A stretch of DNA of 64,000 nt from Tectiglobus sp965223355 (GCA_965223355.1 CBDCWE010000003.1:4340001-4404000); one strand, 5' to 3'; positions 52,588 through 61,904 are shown, numbered from the stretch's first letter. Notes: generated by a model not told the origin, from the letters alone. Made by a program: numbers and translations.

Positions 52588-53049
52588 CTAACCGCGCCCG
52601 CGATAGGGTGGGACGCCCTGGTCGGGCAGCCAGACGCCGGGCGGGCAGCTGCCGGACTGCCAGAAGACATCGATCGGCATGCCGCCACGCGGATACCAGT
52701 AGCCGCCAAGGCGCAGGAACGTTGGCTCCAACAGCTCACACAGCCGTTTGCCGATGGCGACGGTGCAATCCTCGTGGAAGGCACCATGATTGCGGAATGA
52801 TCCGAGATACAACTTGAGAGATTTGGATTCGACTAGCCAGGCGTCGGGAACGTAGTCGATCACCAAATGGGCAAAGTCGGGTTGACCCGTCACCGGGCAC
52901 AACGAGGTGAACTCCGGCGCGGTAAAGCGGGCGACGTAGTGGGTGTCCGGATGCGGATTGGCCACGCGGTCGAGTACCGCTGCCTCGGGCGTTGCCGGGA
53001 GATCCGATGGGCGGCCCAGTTGCGGGTCGCGATCGCGGTCGTGGTCCAT
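52588..53049 (-). CDS. queF: NADPH-dependent 7-cyano-7-deazaguanine reductase
   Basis: Reduces preQ0 to preQ1 in queuosine synthesis. 153 residues, the single-domain QueF type. The catalytic Cys is in TSLCPVTGQPDFAH near 50 and the substrate-binding motif is VESKSLKLYL near 73, with FHEDC shortly after. The queuosine-precursor transporter gene lies 35 nt upstream on the same strand, a sensible pairing. Confidence 0.95.
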   Translation of the reverse strand: MDHDRDRDPQLGRPSDLPATPEAAVLDRVANPHPDTHYVARFTAPEFTSLCPVTGQPDFAHLVIDYVPDAWLVESKSLKLYLGSFRNHGAFHEDCTVAIGKRLCELLEPTFLRLGGYWYPRGGMPIDVFWQSGSCPPGVWLPDQGVPPYRGRG

Positions 53050-53084
53050 GGCGCGGCAACTCCGGTGCGGTTGGTGATGGTGGT

Positions 53085-53654
53085 TTAGGCCGAGGCCATG
53101 CCCATGCGGTCATCGCGGCGGCGCAGCCAGGCAACGAACGGCAGGGCGATGAGCACCATCCAGGCCTTGCCGACGATCTGGCCGAGCAGGTAGTCCAACG
53201 AGCCGAACGCAAGGTACAGGAACACCATGCTGTCGACCACCAGGCCGACAAAGCTGCTCGCCAGCACGGCCAAGACCAGGCGGCGGCGCTGCAGTGGCGT
53301 GTAAACCAGGAGGTCAGCGAACTCCGAAATGACAAACGCGACGACCGAGGCGATCACCAGGGCCGGCGGCGCAAACAGCGCCGACAACACGGCGCCGGCA
53401 AGGATCGCGATCACCGCCCATGTCAGGCCGAGGCGGCGCTGGACGAGATCGCGGAGCACCAGCGCCAGGCCGATCATGATAACCCCGCTCGGCGCCATCA
53501 GGCCGGGCGCGACCGGGATCATGCACGGGCCGTTGGCCACACACACGGTGCCAACCTTGAGGATCAGCCAGTTGGCCAGCGGAATGCAGGCGCCATAGGC
53601 GGCCAGAAAAATCAGGCCCTCCCATGTCCGCCTCGTCGTGACGGTTTGCTGCAT
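53085..53654 (-). CDS. Queuosine precursor transporter (VUT/YhhQ family)
   Basis: 189 residues with about six membrane segments (LIFLAAYGACIPLANWLIL, GVIMIGLALVLRDLVQRRLG, VIASVVAFVISEFADLLVY, LVLAVLASSFVGLVVDSMVF). The blocks LVLRDLVQRR and ISEFADLLVYTPLQ are signatures of the VUT (DUF165) family, which imports preQ0, preQ1 or related bases. Its position directly before queF supports preQ0 uptake. No preQ1 riboswitch was recognised in the leader. Confidence 0.9.
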   Translation of the reverse strand: MQQTVTTRRTWEGLIFLAAYGACIPLANWLILKVGTVCVANGPCMIPVAPGLMAPSGVIMIGLALVLRDLVQRRLGLTWAVIAILAGAVLSALFAPPALVIASVVAFVISEFADLLVYTPLQRRRLVLAVLASSFVGLVVDSMVFLYLAFGSLDYLLGQIVGKAWMVLIALPFVAWLRRRDDRMGMASA

Positions 53655-53797
53655 TGCCGGCCGATCCTGTTCGTGGTGACGGGGTCAAGCCGGCACCTTT
53701 ACTTGCTTTTTTGTTGTCCTCGCAAGGCCCTTGGGCAATTGACCCGATCTGGCGCGGGCGCCGGCCGGTGGCGCATTCACGGCCTAATAGGCACTGC

Positions 53798-54049
53798 CTA
53801 ATAGGCCAGGACGGCCTTGATGGCGTTCAATTCATCATCGGGATTGGGCCAGGCCTCGTAGGCTTGGCCGCAGCGGCGGTACCAATAGCGCGCATTGCCC
53901 TCATCACCTTCGATTTTGTGCAGGACCGCGTGCAGCCAGTCGGCCGTGGTGTCGCCGGTCAGGCTCTGGCACAGGGTGTGGGCCTGATCCCAGTCACCGT
54001 TAATCGCGTGATCGACGGCCTTGATCAGTTGGCTGTGCGCGGTGGACAT
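53798..54049 (-). CDS. Small hypothetical protein, 83 residues
   Basis: A soluble, acidic, helix-rich protein with a TPR-like look: INGDWDQAHTLCQSLTGDTT, ADWLHAVLHKIEGDEGNARYWYRRCG. Composition and codon use fit a real gene and similar small proteins are common in Alphaproteobacteria, but I know no function. It is divergent from eno (138 nt between starts) and downstream lies the queuosine transporter gene on the same strand. Confidence 0.7.
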   Translation of the reverse strand: MSTAHSQLIKAVDHAINGDWDQAHTLCQSLTGDTTADWLHAVLHKIEGDEGNARYWYRRCGQAYEAWPNPDDELNAIKAVLAY

Positions 54050-54187
54050 ATGCGATCCTCATGTTCAAGGCTGCGATGACGGTGATGCGCGCACGCGCAC
54101 CATTTCAGTCGCGCCGGAATAGGGCTACAACGCGCCGCATAGTCGTGCATCTCACAAGGCTATTCAAGGTATGCAAGGACAACAGCC

Positions 54188-55477
54188 ATGACTGCGATCA
54201 TCGATATCGTCGGACGGGAAATTCTTGACAGTCGCGGCAATCCAACCGTCGAGGTCGACGTCGTGTTGGAAGACGGTTCCATGGGCCGGGCCGGGGTGCC
54301 CTCCGGCGCATCAACCGGCGCCTACGAAGCTGTCGAGCTGCGTGACGGCGATGCGGCGCGCTATCTGGGCAAGGGCGTCGAGAATGCGGTCGCCGCGGTC
54401 AACGGCGAAATCTTCGGTGCGCTGCAGGGTATGGACGGCGAAGATCAGCGCCGAATCGATGCGGCGCTCGTGGCGCTCGATGGCACGGACAATAAGGAGC
54501 GGCTCGGGGCCAACGCCATCCTCGGCACATCGTTGGCGGTCGCAAGGGCGGCGGCGGATGCGTGCGGACTGCCGCTTTACCGGTATGTCGGTGGAGCATC
54601 GGCGCATGTCATGCCGGTGCCGATGATGAACATCCTCAACGGCGGCGCTCACGCCGACAATCCGATCGACATCCAGGAATTCATGATCATGCCGGTCGGG
54701 GCTGAGACGTGTCGCGAAGCTATTCGTGTTGGCGCCGAGGTGTTCCACACCTTGCGCCGGAAGCTGCACGAGGCCGGCCACAACACCAATGTCGGCGATG
54801 AGGGTGGTTTTGCGCCGAACCTCAGCTCGACCACCGCGGCCCTCGACTTCATCATGCGTTCGATCGAAGCGGCCGGTTACAAGGCCGGCGACGATGTGAT
54901 GTTGGCGCTCGACTGTGCGGCGACCGAATTCTTCGCCGGCGGCAGTTACCAACTCAAAGGCGAAGGCCGCACTCTCGACAACGCCGGCATGGTCGACTAC
55001 CTGGCAGGTCTCGTCGATGCCTACCCGATCATCTCGATCGAAGATGGCATGGCCGAGGATGATTGGGACGGCTGGGCGGCGCTGACCGCCAAAATCGGCG
55101 ATCGCTGCCAGCTCGTCGGCGATGATCTGTTCGTGACCAATGTCAAGCGCTTGGCGCAGGGGATCACCCGGCGCACCGCCAATTCGATTTTGGTCAAGGT
55201 CAACCAGATCGGCACCTTGACGGAGACGCTCGACGCCGTCGCGTTAGCGCATTCGCGCAACTACACGGCGGTGATATCGCATCGATCCGGAGAGACGGAA
55301 GATGCAACCATTGCCGACCTCGCCGTTGCCACCAACGCCGGTCAAATCAAGACCGGGTCGCTGTCCCGGTCGGACCGACTTGCAAAGTATAATCAACTCA
55401 TTCGCATCGAAGAAGAGCTGGGAGACGTTGCACGGTATGCAGGACGCGGCGTGGTTCCGGCCGGTCACAAGGCCTGA
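54188..55477 (+). CDS. eno: Enolase
   Basis: Interconverts 2-phosphoglycerate and phosphoenolpyruvate. The 429-residue protein is full length, with LDSRGNPTVEVDV near 11-23, HNTNVGDEGGFAPN near 198, metal residues in LALDCAATEF, SIEDGMAEDDWDGW and DDLFVTN, and the phosphate-binding SHRSGETED near 365. It leads the eno-ftsB-pdhABC-lpd order typical of Alphaproteobacteria. Confidence 0.98.
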   Translation: MTAIIDIVGREILDSRGNPTVEVDVVLEDGSMGRAGVPSGASTGAYEAVELRDGDAARYLGKGVENAVAAVNGEIFGALQGMDGEDQRRIDAALVALDGTDNKERLGANAILGTSLAVARAAADACGLPLYRYVGGASAHVMPVPMMNILNGGAHADNPIDIQEFMIMPVGAETCREAIRVGAEVFHTLRRKLHEAGHNTNVGDEGGFAPNLSSTTAALDFIMRSIEAAGYKAGDDVMLALDCAATEFFAGGSYQLKGEGRTLDNAGMVDYLAGLVDAYPIISIEDGMAEDDWDGWAALTAKIGDRCQLVGDDLFVTNVKRLAQGITRRTANSILVKVNQIGTLTETLDAVALAHSRNYTAVISHRSGETEDATIADLAVATNAGQIKTGSLSRSDRLAKYNQLIRIEEELGDVARYAGRGVVPAGHKA

Positions 55478-55566
55478 CGGCAGGGTGATCTGCGGCATGC
55501 TGATTTACTTGGCATTAAGGACGAGCGGGTAGGGTGACGGCGTTCCTTTGTTAGGGAATCTGGATC

Positions 55567-55890
55567 GTGTTGCGTCCCACCACCCACAATCGGCGACTGA
55601 GGAAGGCACGGCAGCCTATCGTGGTTTTGCTTGGCTGCATGTTGTTAGTGGCATACTTCGGTCACCATGCGATTTACGGCCGGTACGGTCTTGAGGCTCA
55701 ATCCAGACTGATCGAGCGTTCAGCGCAGCTGCAACGGGAAATCAGGGGCCTCGAGGCTGTACAGGCGCGTTTGCAGCGGCACGTGGATCTGCTCGACATC
55801 GAGACGCCGTCACGGGATTACGTGGAAGAACTGGCGCGCCGCGATCTCGGTTTTGCTTACCCGTCTGAACGCATTATGCGCTTTCGCTAG
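55567..55890 (+). CDS. FtsB/DivIC-type septum formation initiator protein
   Basis: 107 residues: a basic cytoplasmic N-terminus, one membrane helix (about 18-33, PIVVLLGCMLLVAYFG) and a periplasmic coiled coil (about 42-85, RLIERSAQLQREIRGLEAVQ) followed by the conserved DYVEELARRDLGFAYPSERI block. FtsB bridges FtsL and FtsQ in the divisome. The start at 55567 is GTG with no clear RBS. The TAG stop is part of the terminal CTAG of an F2 repeat. Its place between eno and pdhA is conserved in the class. Confidence 0.9.
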   Translation: MLRPTTHNRRLRKARQPIVVLLGCMLLVAYFGHHAIYGRYGLEAQSRLIERSAQLQREIRGLEAVQARLQRHVDLLDIETPSRDYVEELARRDLGFAYPSERIMRFR

Positions 55891-55967
55891 AGCAACCTGC
55901 CTTTATTCGGAATCGGAACGATCCCGAATAAAGGCAGGTTGCTCGCCTATAAAGTGGCGATCATCGT
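55887..55967 (-). repeat. F2 element, inverted, hairpin B only
   Basis: Starts with CTAG at the stop codon of the ftsB-like gene. The arms are fully symmetric here (GAGCAACCTGCC and GGCAGGTTGCTC): the AAA bulge found in other copies is missing. It ends after the spacer and GATCATCG of hairpin A. The spacer has TATAA in place of TCTAA. Confidence 0.87.
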
Positions 55968-56169
55968 TGTCTGCTGCTGCAGTTGTGGCGGCCCGATGGG
56001 CCGGACCCGCCGGCGGCGAAAGTGATCTAACTGCTTGCCAGTGCAACCCATTGATCAATAACATTGGTCTGAAGTTGGTTGGCAGCTGCCCATCGGCTCG
56101 TGTAATCTCGGGCGCGTCAAGCCTTAAACACCATGCTGAACTCGCGAATAAGACGCGGAGCCCCTCCTG

Positions 56170-57174
56170 ATGAATTTGACAACGACCGACAGATCGGTGC
56201 CGGAACTGAGCGCCGATCAAGAACTCAGTGCCTACCGCGACATGCTGCTTATCCGGCGCTTCGAGGAAAAGGCCGGGCAACTCTATGGCATGGGCTTCAT
56301 TGGCGGTTTCTGCCATCTCTATATCGGTCAGGAGGCGGTTGTCGTCGGCTTGCAGATGTGTGCCGAGCAGGGTGACCAGGTGATCACGACCTATCGCGAT
56401 CATGGCCACATGCTGGCGACCGGCATGGACCCGAAAGGGGTGATGGCGGAACTGACCGGGCGCCGGAGCGGATATTCCCGGGGCAAGGGCGGCTCAATGC
56501 ACATGTTCTCGAAAGACAAAGGCTTCTACGGCGGTCATGGGATTGTTGGAGCATCGGTGCCGCTGGGGGCGGGGCTGGCGTTTGCCAATCGCTATCGCGA
56601 CAACGACAGCGTCTGTTTCTGCTATTTCGGTGATGGTGCGGCAAATCAAGGCCAGGTCTACGAGACATTCAATATGGCCAAGCTCTGGAACCTGCCGATC
56701 GTGTTTGTGATCGAGAACAACAAATACGCGATGGGAACGTCGACGGAGCGGGCCGCGGCAACCACGGATTTTTCCCAGCGCGGGGCATCATTCGCGATTC
56801 CGGGCGAACAGGTCGACGGCATGGATGTCAGGGCGGTCAAGGCGGCCGGCGAGCGGGTGGTGCGTGGCATGCGCGACGGGCAGGGCCCCTACATCCTAGA
56901 AATGCTGACCTATCGGTATCGTGGCCACTCGATGTCCGATCCGGCCAAGTACCGGACCCGTGAAGAGGTCGACAAAGTCCGTACCGAGCAAGACCCGATC
57001 GCGCAGGTTCGCCAGCGGTTGCTGGCCGGCGGCCGTGCCGATGAAGATGAACTGAAGGCGATCGACCGCGAGATCCGGGCCATTGTCAACGCCGCCGCCG
57101 AGTTTGCCCAGAACGATCCGGAGCCCGATCAGGCGGAGCTTTGGACCGATGTCGTGTTGCCGGTGCCGGCTTGA
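56170..57174 (+). CDS. pdhA: Pyruvate dehydrogenase E1 component, alpha subunit
   Basis: ThDP-dependent decarboxylating subunit, 334 residues. The ThDP motif runs from GDGAANQGQVYETFNMA to IENN near 156-186; GGSMHMFSK and YGGHGIVGA are present, as is the phosphorylation-loop-like block YRYRGHSMSDPAKYR. First of three clustered pdh genes; about 200 nt upstream is an F2 repeat. CCTCCTG before the start does not match a standard RBS, GAGCCCC being the nearest purine run. Confidence 0.96.
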   Translation: MNLTTTDRSVPELSADQELSAYRDMLLIRRFEEKAGQLYGMGFIGGFCHLYIGQEAVVVGLQMCAEQGDQVITTYRDHGHMLATGMDPKGVMAELTGRRSGYSRGKGGSMHMFSKDKGFYGGHGIVGASVPLGAGLAFANRYRDNDSVCFCYFGDGAANQGQVYETFNMAKLWNLPIVFVIENNKYAMGTSTERAAATTDFSQRGASFAIPGEQVDGMDVRAVKAAGERVVRGMRDGQGPYILEMLTYRYRGHSMSDPAKYRTREEVDKVRTEQDPIAQVRQRLLAGGRADEDELKAIDREIRAIVNAAAEFAQNDPEPDQAELWTDVVLPVPA

Positions 57175-57270
57175 GACGGCGGGCCCGGCTGTCGGCACGC
57201 CATTGATGAGGATTTGCAGCGCAGGGTCGCAAGGCCTCGCGCGTTGGATTGAAGGCTGAGAGACGAGAAC

Positions 57271-58665
57271 ATGCCGACACAGATTTTGATGCCTGCGCTG
57301 TCGCCGACGATGGAAGAGGGCAAACTCGCCAGGTGGCTGGTTGCAGAGGGCGATGAGATCACGTCGGGTATGGTGATCGCGGAAATTGAGACCGACAAGG
57401 CGACCATGGAGGTTGAGGCGGTCGACGAGGGCAAGCTGGCCCGGATCCTGGTACCGGAAGGCACGGAGGGGGTCAAGGTCAACACGCCGATCGCGCTGAT
57501 CGACGGGCAGGGCGAGCCGGCTGACAGCACCGTCCCGAGCGCGCCATCGCCGCCGCCGTCAGCGCCGACAAACGGTGCGGCGGGACCGGTTGCGACCGCC
57601 GCCGTCGCCGAACCGGCGCCACCTCATACCGCGCCGCCGGTTGCCGTTGCGCCGGAGCCGGAGGTCGCAGCCGGCGCCGACATGGAAACGCTAACGATGC
57701 GTGAAGCGTTGCGCGATGGCATGGCCGAGGAGATGCGCCGGGACGGCGATGTGTTTTTGATGGGCGAGGAGGTTGGCGAATATCAGGGTGCCTACAAGGT
57801 CAGCCAGGGTCTGTTGGATGAGTTCGGTGCGAAACGGGTGATCGACACACCGATTACGGAACAGGGGTTTGCCGGGATCGGTGTCGGCGCGGCGATGGCC
57901 GGCCTCAGGCCGATCGTCGAGTTCATGACCTGGAACTTTGCCATGCAGGCGATCGATCAGATCATCAACTCGGCGGCTAAGACACTGTACATGTCGGGTG
58001 GACAGATGGGTTGCCCGATCGTGTTTCGCGGCCCGAACGGCGCGGCCGCGCGGGTCGCAGCGCAGCACTCCCAGTGTTATTCGGCCTGGTATGCACATTG
58101 CCCCGGCCTCAAGGTCGTGGCGCCCTCCAACCCGGCCGACGCCAAGGGTCTCATGAAGGCGGCGGTGCGCGACCCCAATCCGGTGCTCATTCTTGAGAAC
58201 GAAATCCTGTACGGACAGTCGGGCGAGGTGCCCAAGATCGCGGACTGGATCGTGCCGATCGGGCGGGCGCGGGTGGTGCGGCCGGGCGATGATGTAACCA
58301 TCGTGTCGTTTGCACGCGGCATGTCGTATGCCCTGGCCGCCGCCGATGAATTGGCCGACGCCGGCATCAATGCCGAGGTGATCGATTTAAGGACGCTGCG
58401 TCCGATTGATTGGGATACTGTTTTGGCGTCGGTGCGCAAAACCAATCGGATCGTGACGGTCGAGGAAGCTTGGCCGGTATGTTCGGTCGGCTCGGAAATT
58501 TGTGCACAGGTCGCGATCCAGGCGTTCGATGATCTCGATGCGCCGCCGGCCAAGGTCTCAGGTGCGGATGTGCCAATGCCGTATGCCGCCAATCTCGAGC
58601 GCCTGGCTTTGCCAACTGCCGCGCAGGTGGTCGCGGCGGCCAAATCGGTTTGTTATGTGTCCTAA
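57271..58665 (+). CDS. pdhB: Pyruvate dehydrogenase E1 component, beta subunit with lipoyl domain
   Basis: 464 residues. An N-terminal lipoyl domain (about 1-78) has the lipoylated Lys in EIETDKATMEVEAV; an Ala/Pro-rich linker (about 82-135) follows, then the E1-beta transketolase domain (about 138-460) with MGEEVGEYQGAYKVSQGL and the TPP-binding and C-terminal domains. A lipoyl domain on E1-beta is a feature of alphaproteobacterial complexes. Spacing to pdhA is 96 nt. Confidence 0.96.
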   Translation: MPTQILMPALSPTMEEGKLARWLVAEGDEITSGMVIAEIETDKATMEVEAVDEGKLARILVPEGTEGVKVNTPIALIDGQGEPADSTVPSAPSPPPSAPTNGAAGPVATAAVAEPAPPHTAPPVAVAPEPEVAAGADMETLTMREALRDGMAEEMRRDGDVFLMGEEVGEYQGAYKVSQGLLDEFGAKRVIDTPITEQGFAGIGVGAAMAGLRPIVEFMTWNFAMQAIDQIINSAAKTLYMSGGQMGCPIVFRGPNGAAARVAAQHSQCYSAWYAHCPGLKVVAPSNPADAKGLMKAAVRDPNPVLILENEILYGQSGEVPKIADWIVPIGRARVVRPGDDVTIVSFARGMSYALAAADELADAGINAEVIDLRTLRPIDWDTVLASVRKTNRIVTVEEAWPVCSVGSEICAQVAIQAFDDLDAPPAKVSGADVPMPYAANLERLALPTAAQVVAAAKSVCYVS

Positions 58666-58761
58666 CCCGACGGTGGCAGCCAGATAATGACGGAAAGTGT
58701 CCGCTGATCGACGAACTGCTCCCATCGGGTGCGGTTGTTCAATGCAAAGGGTCTGCTAGCG

Positions 58762-60150
58762 ATGCCGATTGAGATTTTGATGCCGGCGCTGTCTCCGACG
58801 ATGGAGGAAGGCAAGCTCGCGCGATGGCTTGTCAAGGAAGGTGATGCTGTCAGCGCCGGGACGGTCATTGCAGAAATTGAGACCGACAAGGCAACGATGG
58901 AAGTCGAAGCGATCGATGACGGCACGGTCGGCAAGCTTCTTGTGGCCGAAGGGGCCGAAGGTGTGAAGATCAACACGCCGATTGCGGTGCTGCTCGAGGA
59001 CGGCGAGGATGCCGGCGACATCGCCAGTGCGCCCGCGCCAGCTGTTGCGCCGGCGGCGGCAACAGCGGCGCCCGCTGCACAGCCGCCCGCATCTGCCGCA
59101 CCAGCCCGTCCGGCGCCGGCCGCGCCCGCGCCGCCGCCAGCACCGGCCGCCGCCGCGCCGCCGCCAGCAACCGGTGGTGGCGCACCTGGCGCCGCCCCGG
59201 AACGCGTGCGCTCATCGCCATTGGCGCGCCGGTTAGCAAAATCAAACGGTATCGATATCACCCGGATCAGCGGCTCGGGGCCACGCGGACGGGTGATCAA
59301 GGCCGATATCGAGGCGGCCCTGCAAACTGGGGCCGGGCGCGCCAGTGCGACGGGCACCGCCCTCGCACCGGCACCGACGGCAACCGGGCCAGTGGCCGTC
59401 GCCGCCGTTTCCGCCATGCCCGATGACCAGGTTCTGGCGCTTTATGAGTCGGATACTTTTGAGCTTGTGCCGCACGATGGCATGCGCAAAATCATTGCGA
59501 CGCGGCTCACCCAGTCCAAACAGACGATCCCGCATTTCTATCTGACGCTTGAGTGCGAGCTCGATGAGTTGCTGCGCGCGCGCAAGCGCATCAACGAGGC
59601 AGCGCCACAGGACGGCCCGCGCGCCTACAAGCTGTCGGTCAATGACTTCATCATCAAAGCGTTGGCCTTGGCCCTAAAGGACGTTCCAGCTGCCAATGCA
59701 ACTTGGACCGACGGCGGGATGCTGGTCCATCGCCACTGCGATGTCGGCGTGGCTGTTGCCGTCGAAGGGGGATTGTTCACCCCGGTGATCCGGCATGCGG
59801 AACTCAAGACTCTCGGCGAAATCTCCAACGAGATGAAAGATCTCGCCGGGCGCGCAAGAAAACGGCGTCTCGCACCGCACGAGTATCAGGGCGGAACAAC
59901 ATCGATTTCGAACCTTGGAATGTACGGCATCAAGGCCTTCGATGCCGTGATCAATCCGCCGCACGCCACCATTCTTGCGGTTGGCGCGGGCGAGCAGCGG
60001 CCGGTTGTCGCCAATGGCGAGCTCAAAATTGCAACGGTGATGAGCTGTACGTTGTCGTGCGATCACCGCGTGGTTGATGGCGCGCTTGGCGCGGAATTGC
60101 TCAATGCTTTCAAACGCTTTATCGAGGACCCGGTGCGTATGCTCGTTTAG
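58762..60150 (+). CDS. pdhC: Pyruvate dehydrogenase E2, dihydrolipoyllysine-residue acetyltransferase
   Basis: 462 residues: one lipoyl domain (about 1-78, Lys in IETDKATMEVEAID), a long Ala/Pro linker (about 88-140), the peripheral-subunit-binding domain (SSPLARRLAKSNGIDITRIS) and the catalytic domain ending with the CoA-acetyltransferase motif DHRVVDGALGAELL. ATG 58762 is preferred to the upstream 58729 because the lipoyl domain starts with MPIEILMPALSPTMEEGKLA. Confidence 0.95.
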   Translation: MPIEILMPALSPTMEEGKLARWLVKEGDAVSAGTVIAEIETDKATMEVEAIDDGTVGKLLVAEGAEGVKINTPIAVLLEDGEDAGDIASAPAPAVAPAAATAAPAAQPPASAAPARPAPAAPAPPPAPAAAAPPPATGGGAPGAAPERVRSSPLARRLAKSNGIDITRISGSGPRGRVIKADIEAALQTGAGRASATGTALAPAPTATGPVAVAAVSAMPDDQVLALYESDTFELVPHDGMRKIIATRLTQSKQTIPHFYLTLECELDELLRARKRINEAAPQDGPRAYKLSVNDFIIKALALALKDVPAANATWTDGGMLVHRHCDVGVAVAVEGGLFTPVIRHAELKTLGEISNEMKDLAGRARKRRLAPHEYQGGTTSISNLGMYGIKAFDAVINPPHATILAVGAGEQRPVVANGELKIATVMSCTLSCDHRVVDGALGAELLNAFKRFIEDPVRMLV

Positions 60151-60355
60151 GTTGCCGAGAGCCACAAACGCTTCTAATACTCTTTGTAACAACTGATGTT
60201 GCGTTTGAGGCACATAATGTGAACTATTGGCGCCGTCGTCGCTCCAGAACCGATCTATCCACGCAATAGATGCCTTGGCGGGTTGCTGTGCCCGGGGACG
60301 ACGGCAAGCATCGCGGCATCGGTAAAGTGATTCGTATTTGACAGGGGAGGCGCCA

Positions 60356-60802
60356 ATGCGCGTCGGAGGATTGGGTGTGATTGTGGCTGCGGCAATGGCC
60401 GCCGCCGTCGGTGGCTGCGCAAGCGATGGCTCCAGCATGTTGACGACCGGCGCAGTCTCGCAGCAAAAAAAGGTTGTGGCCACGGCGGTTGACCCGGCAT
60501 GTCTGGCTTTGCACAACCGCATTGAACTGCTGCGCAGCGAAGGCACGGTCGGCCGCGTCGAGAAGGCGGCAACGGGCAAGAGCAAAACCGTGGTGATCAA
60601 GCGCGCGGCGCTAACCAAGGTGAGCGAACTCAACCAGGCCAACGCCGAGTTCCAGCAGCGCTGCTCGACCTTGCCGAAAGCCGCACTGGCGCCGGCCAAG
60701 CCGAGCGCAGCGGCGCAAAAAGTTGCACGTTCGACCGCGACCTTGAAGCGGAAAGTTGTTCAAACGCAGCAGGCCGTGACGAACACCGTCAAACAGCAGT
60801 AG
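60356..60802 (+). CDS. Small lipoprotein with two conserved cysteines (paralogue 1)
   Basis: 148 residues. The start ATG 60356 has a strong GGGGAGG box 8 nt upstream. Signal peptide with lipobox AVGGC near residue 21. The mature part has Cys in DPACLAL, a Gly/Arg/Ala region (EGTVGRVEKAATGKS), an Asn-containing helix (ELNQANAEFQQRC) with the second Cys, then a Lys/Ala/Gln-rich tail that could be periplasmic and surface-binding. It shares spacing and motif with the protein at 61263. Function unknown; position between pdhC and lpd is likely incidental. Confidence 0.7.
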   Translation: MRVGGLGVIVAAAMAAAVGGCASDGSSMLTTGAVSQQKKVVATAVDPACLALHNRIELLRSEGTVGRVEKAATGKSKTVVIKRAALTKVSELNQANAEFQQRCSTLPKAALAPAKPSAAAQKVARSTATLKRKVVQTQQAVTNTVKQQ

Positions 60803-60984
60803 CGGGTCCGGGGACCGGCATTAGTTGTTGCAAATCAAGGGTCCGCAAATCCGCGCACCGTTACCGTGGATCGAACGTCGGATTGCCACAAACCGGATTG
60901 CAACCCGACGTCTGTCGCCTCATATGCGCCGGGCTTGAGCCGCGTTGCATCATCGTTGGTGCGACCTCCATGTCGGCCTGAGAG
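60803..60984. other. Intergenic region
   Basis: About 180 bases that lead into a perfect palindrome (60985-61033). Nothing else recognised. Confidence 0.4.
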
Positions 60985-61033
60985 CAGCCTGGCATTGTCC
61001 GCGATCGCAACGATCGCGGACAATGCCAGGCTG
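60985..61033. repeat. Perfect 23-bp inverted repeat
   Basis: CAGCCTGGCATTGTCCGCGA then TCG on the left, CAA loop, and the exact reverse complement on the right. No T-run follows on either strand, and it is not like F1 or F2. It occurs once in the window, in the gap between two small lipoprotein genes. Confidence 0.9.
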
Positions 61034-61262
61034 TTTGCTGCCAAAGCGGTGATCATCGCGGTGCCTTGGTTCGGATTGCGCGCGGCGGCCGGGCGGGGGA
61101 ACGGGATGGTGCCGGCGCAATCTCAAAGGCTATGGCGGGGCGCCAACGGTGCCGGGCGCAATTGCGATCCTGCATGATCAATCGGACGGGATGCGACATG
61201 CCCTGAGACGCGGTGGGTTGGTTGAAGCCGGGCAAGTTTCGCGTTATTCGGTTGCGATCGGG
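61034..61262. other. Intergenic region
   Basis: About 230 bases, GC-rich. An open frame from 61149 runs through this region into the lipoprotein gene but its first part has no protein-like character. Confidence 0.4.
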
Positions 61263-61550
61263 ATGATAATGGCGATGTATTTTGAACGCTGGTCGGCGGG
61301 TTTTGTCGGAGTTGGTTGTGCGGTTGTCGTGCTGAGCGCCTGTGCTGGCGGACAGTCCGGCGTTGGTTCCGGGGCGGTGTCGAGCTGCAAGCAATTGAAG
61401 CGGGAATTGAGCCGCTACGAGGCCCGCGGCGTGCATATGCGCGCCGATGCAGCCGGGCGCGGCGCCAAGTTGTCTCAGAAACAGCGGCTCGAAGTGGCGC
61501 GCTATAACGGGCTTCTCAATTCCTATCTCGGTAACAAGTGCCACGTCTGA
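61263..61550 (+). CDS. Small lipoprotein with two conserved cysteines (paralogue 2)
   Basis: About 93-95 residues. Starts at one of several clustered Met codons (61263, 61269, 61275). A signal peptide ends in the lipobox VLSAC; after a Gly/Ser spacer comes SCKQLKRELSRYEARG, then RADAAGRGAKLSQKQRLEVA and RYNGLLNSYLGNKCHV with the second Cys near the C-terminus. The order C...L...G...R..AA.G...L..V...N...C matches the lipoprotein at 60356, so the two look paralogous. Function unknown. Confidence 0.65.
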   Translation: MIMAMYFERWSAGFVGVGCAVVVLSACAGGQSGVGSGAVSSCKQLKRELSRYEARGVHMRADAAGRGAKLSQKQRLEVARYNGLLNSYLGNKCHV

Positions 61551-61561
61551 TAGCGCCACAA

Positions 61562-61586
61562 GCCGGCCCGCAGGGTCGGGCGTTTT
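61562..61586 (+). terminator. Weak candidate terminator
   Basis: GCCCG and CGGGC flank a 6-nt loop and are followed by GTTTT, 12 nt after the lipoprotein stop. The stem is short, so this is tentative. Confidence 0.3.
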
Positions 61587-61904
61587 GAGCACCGGCTGCG
61601 TTGCGCGACGCCTATGGGACATGCACCATAAGCGCGGCGCGCGCCTTGCCGGCGCTTAAAAAAGTGCTCCGGTGACGGGCCCCAAGTCTTAAGTTGGGGC
61701 GGTATCCGACCGTGGCGGCAGGCTGGGATGGTTGCGCTTCACTGTCGAACGCCATGGCTGACACCGCAATGGCGCCCAGCGCAATCCACGATGACCCAAC
61801 GACGACTTGATCCGGCAGGCATTTCATGTGCTTGTTGATGGTGATGATGTGCGCCCGGTTGCGGCCGGTGACACAGCGCTTGAAGCAATTGAGGAGTGCG
61901 GGCA
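61587..61904. other. Intergenic region upstream of lpd
   Basis: About 320 bases without a convincing gene; the lpd promoter should be here. No repeat or strong dyad was found. Confidence 0.4.

Noticed and set aside
53655..53797. preQ1 riboswitch upstream of the queuosine transporter gene
   Set aside because: No convincing preQ1-I or preQ1-II core was seen; a covariance-model scan would be decisive.
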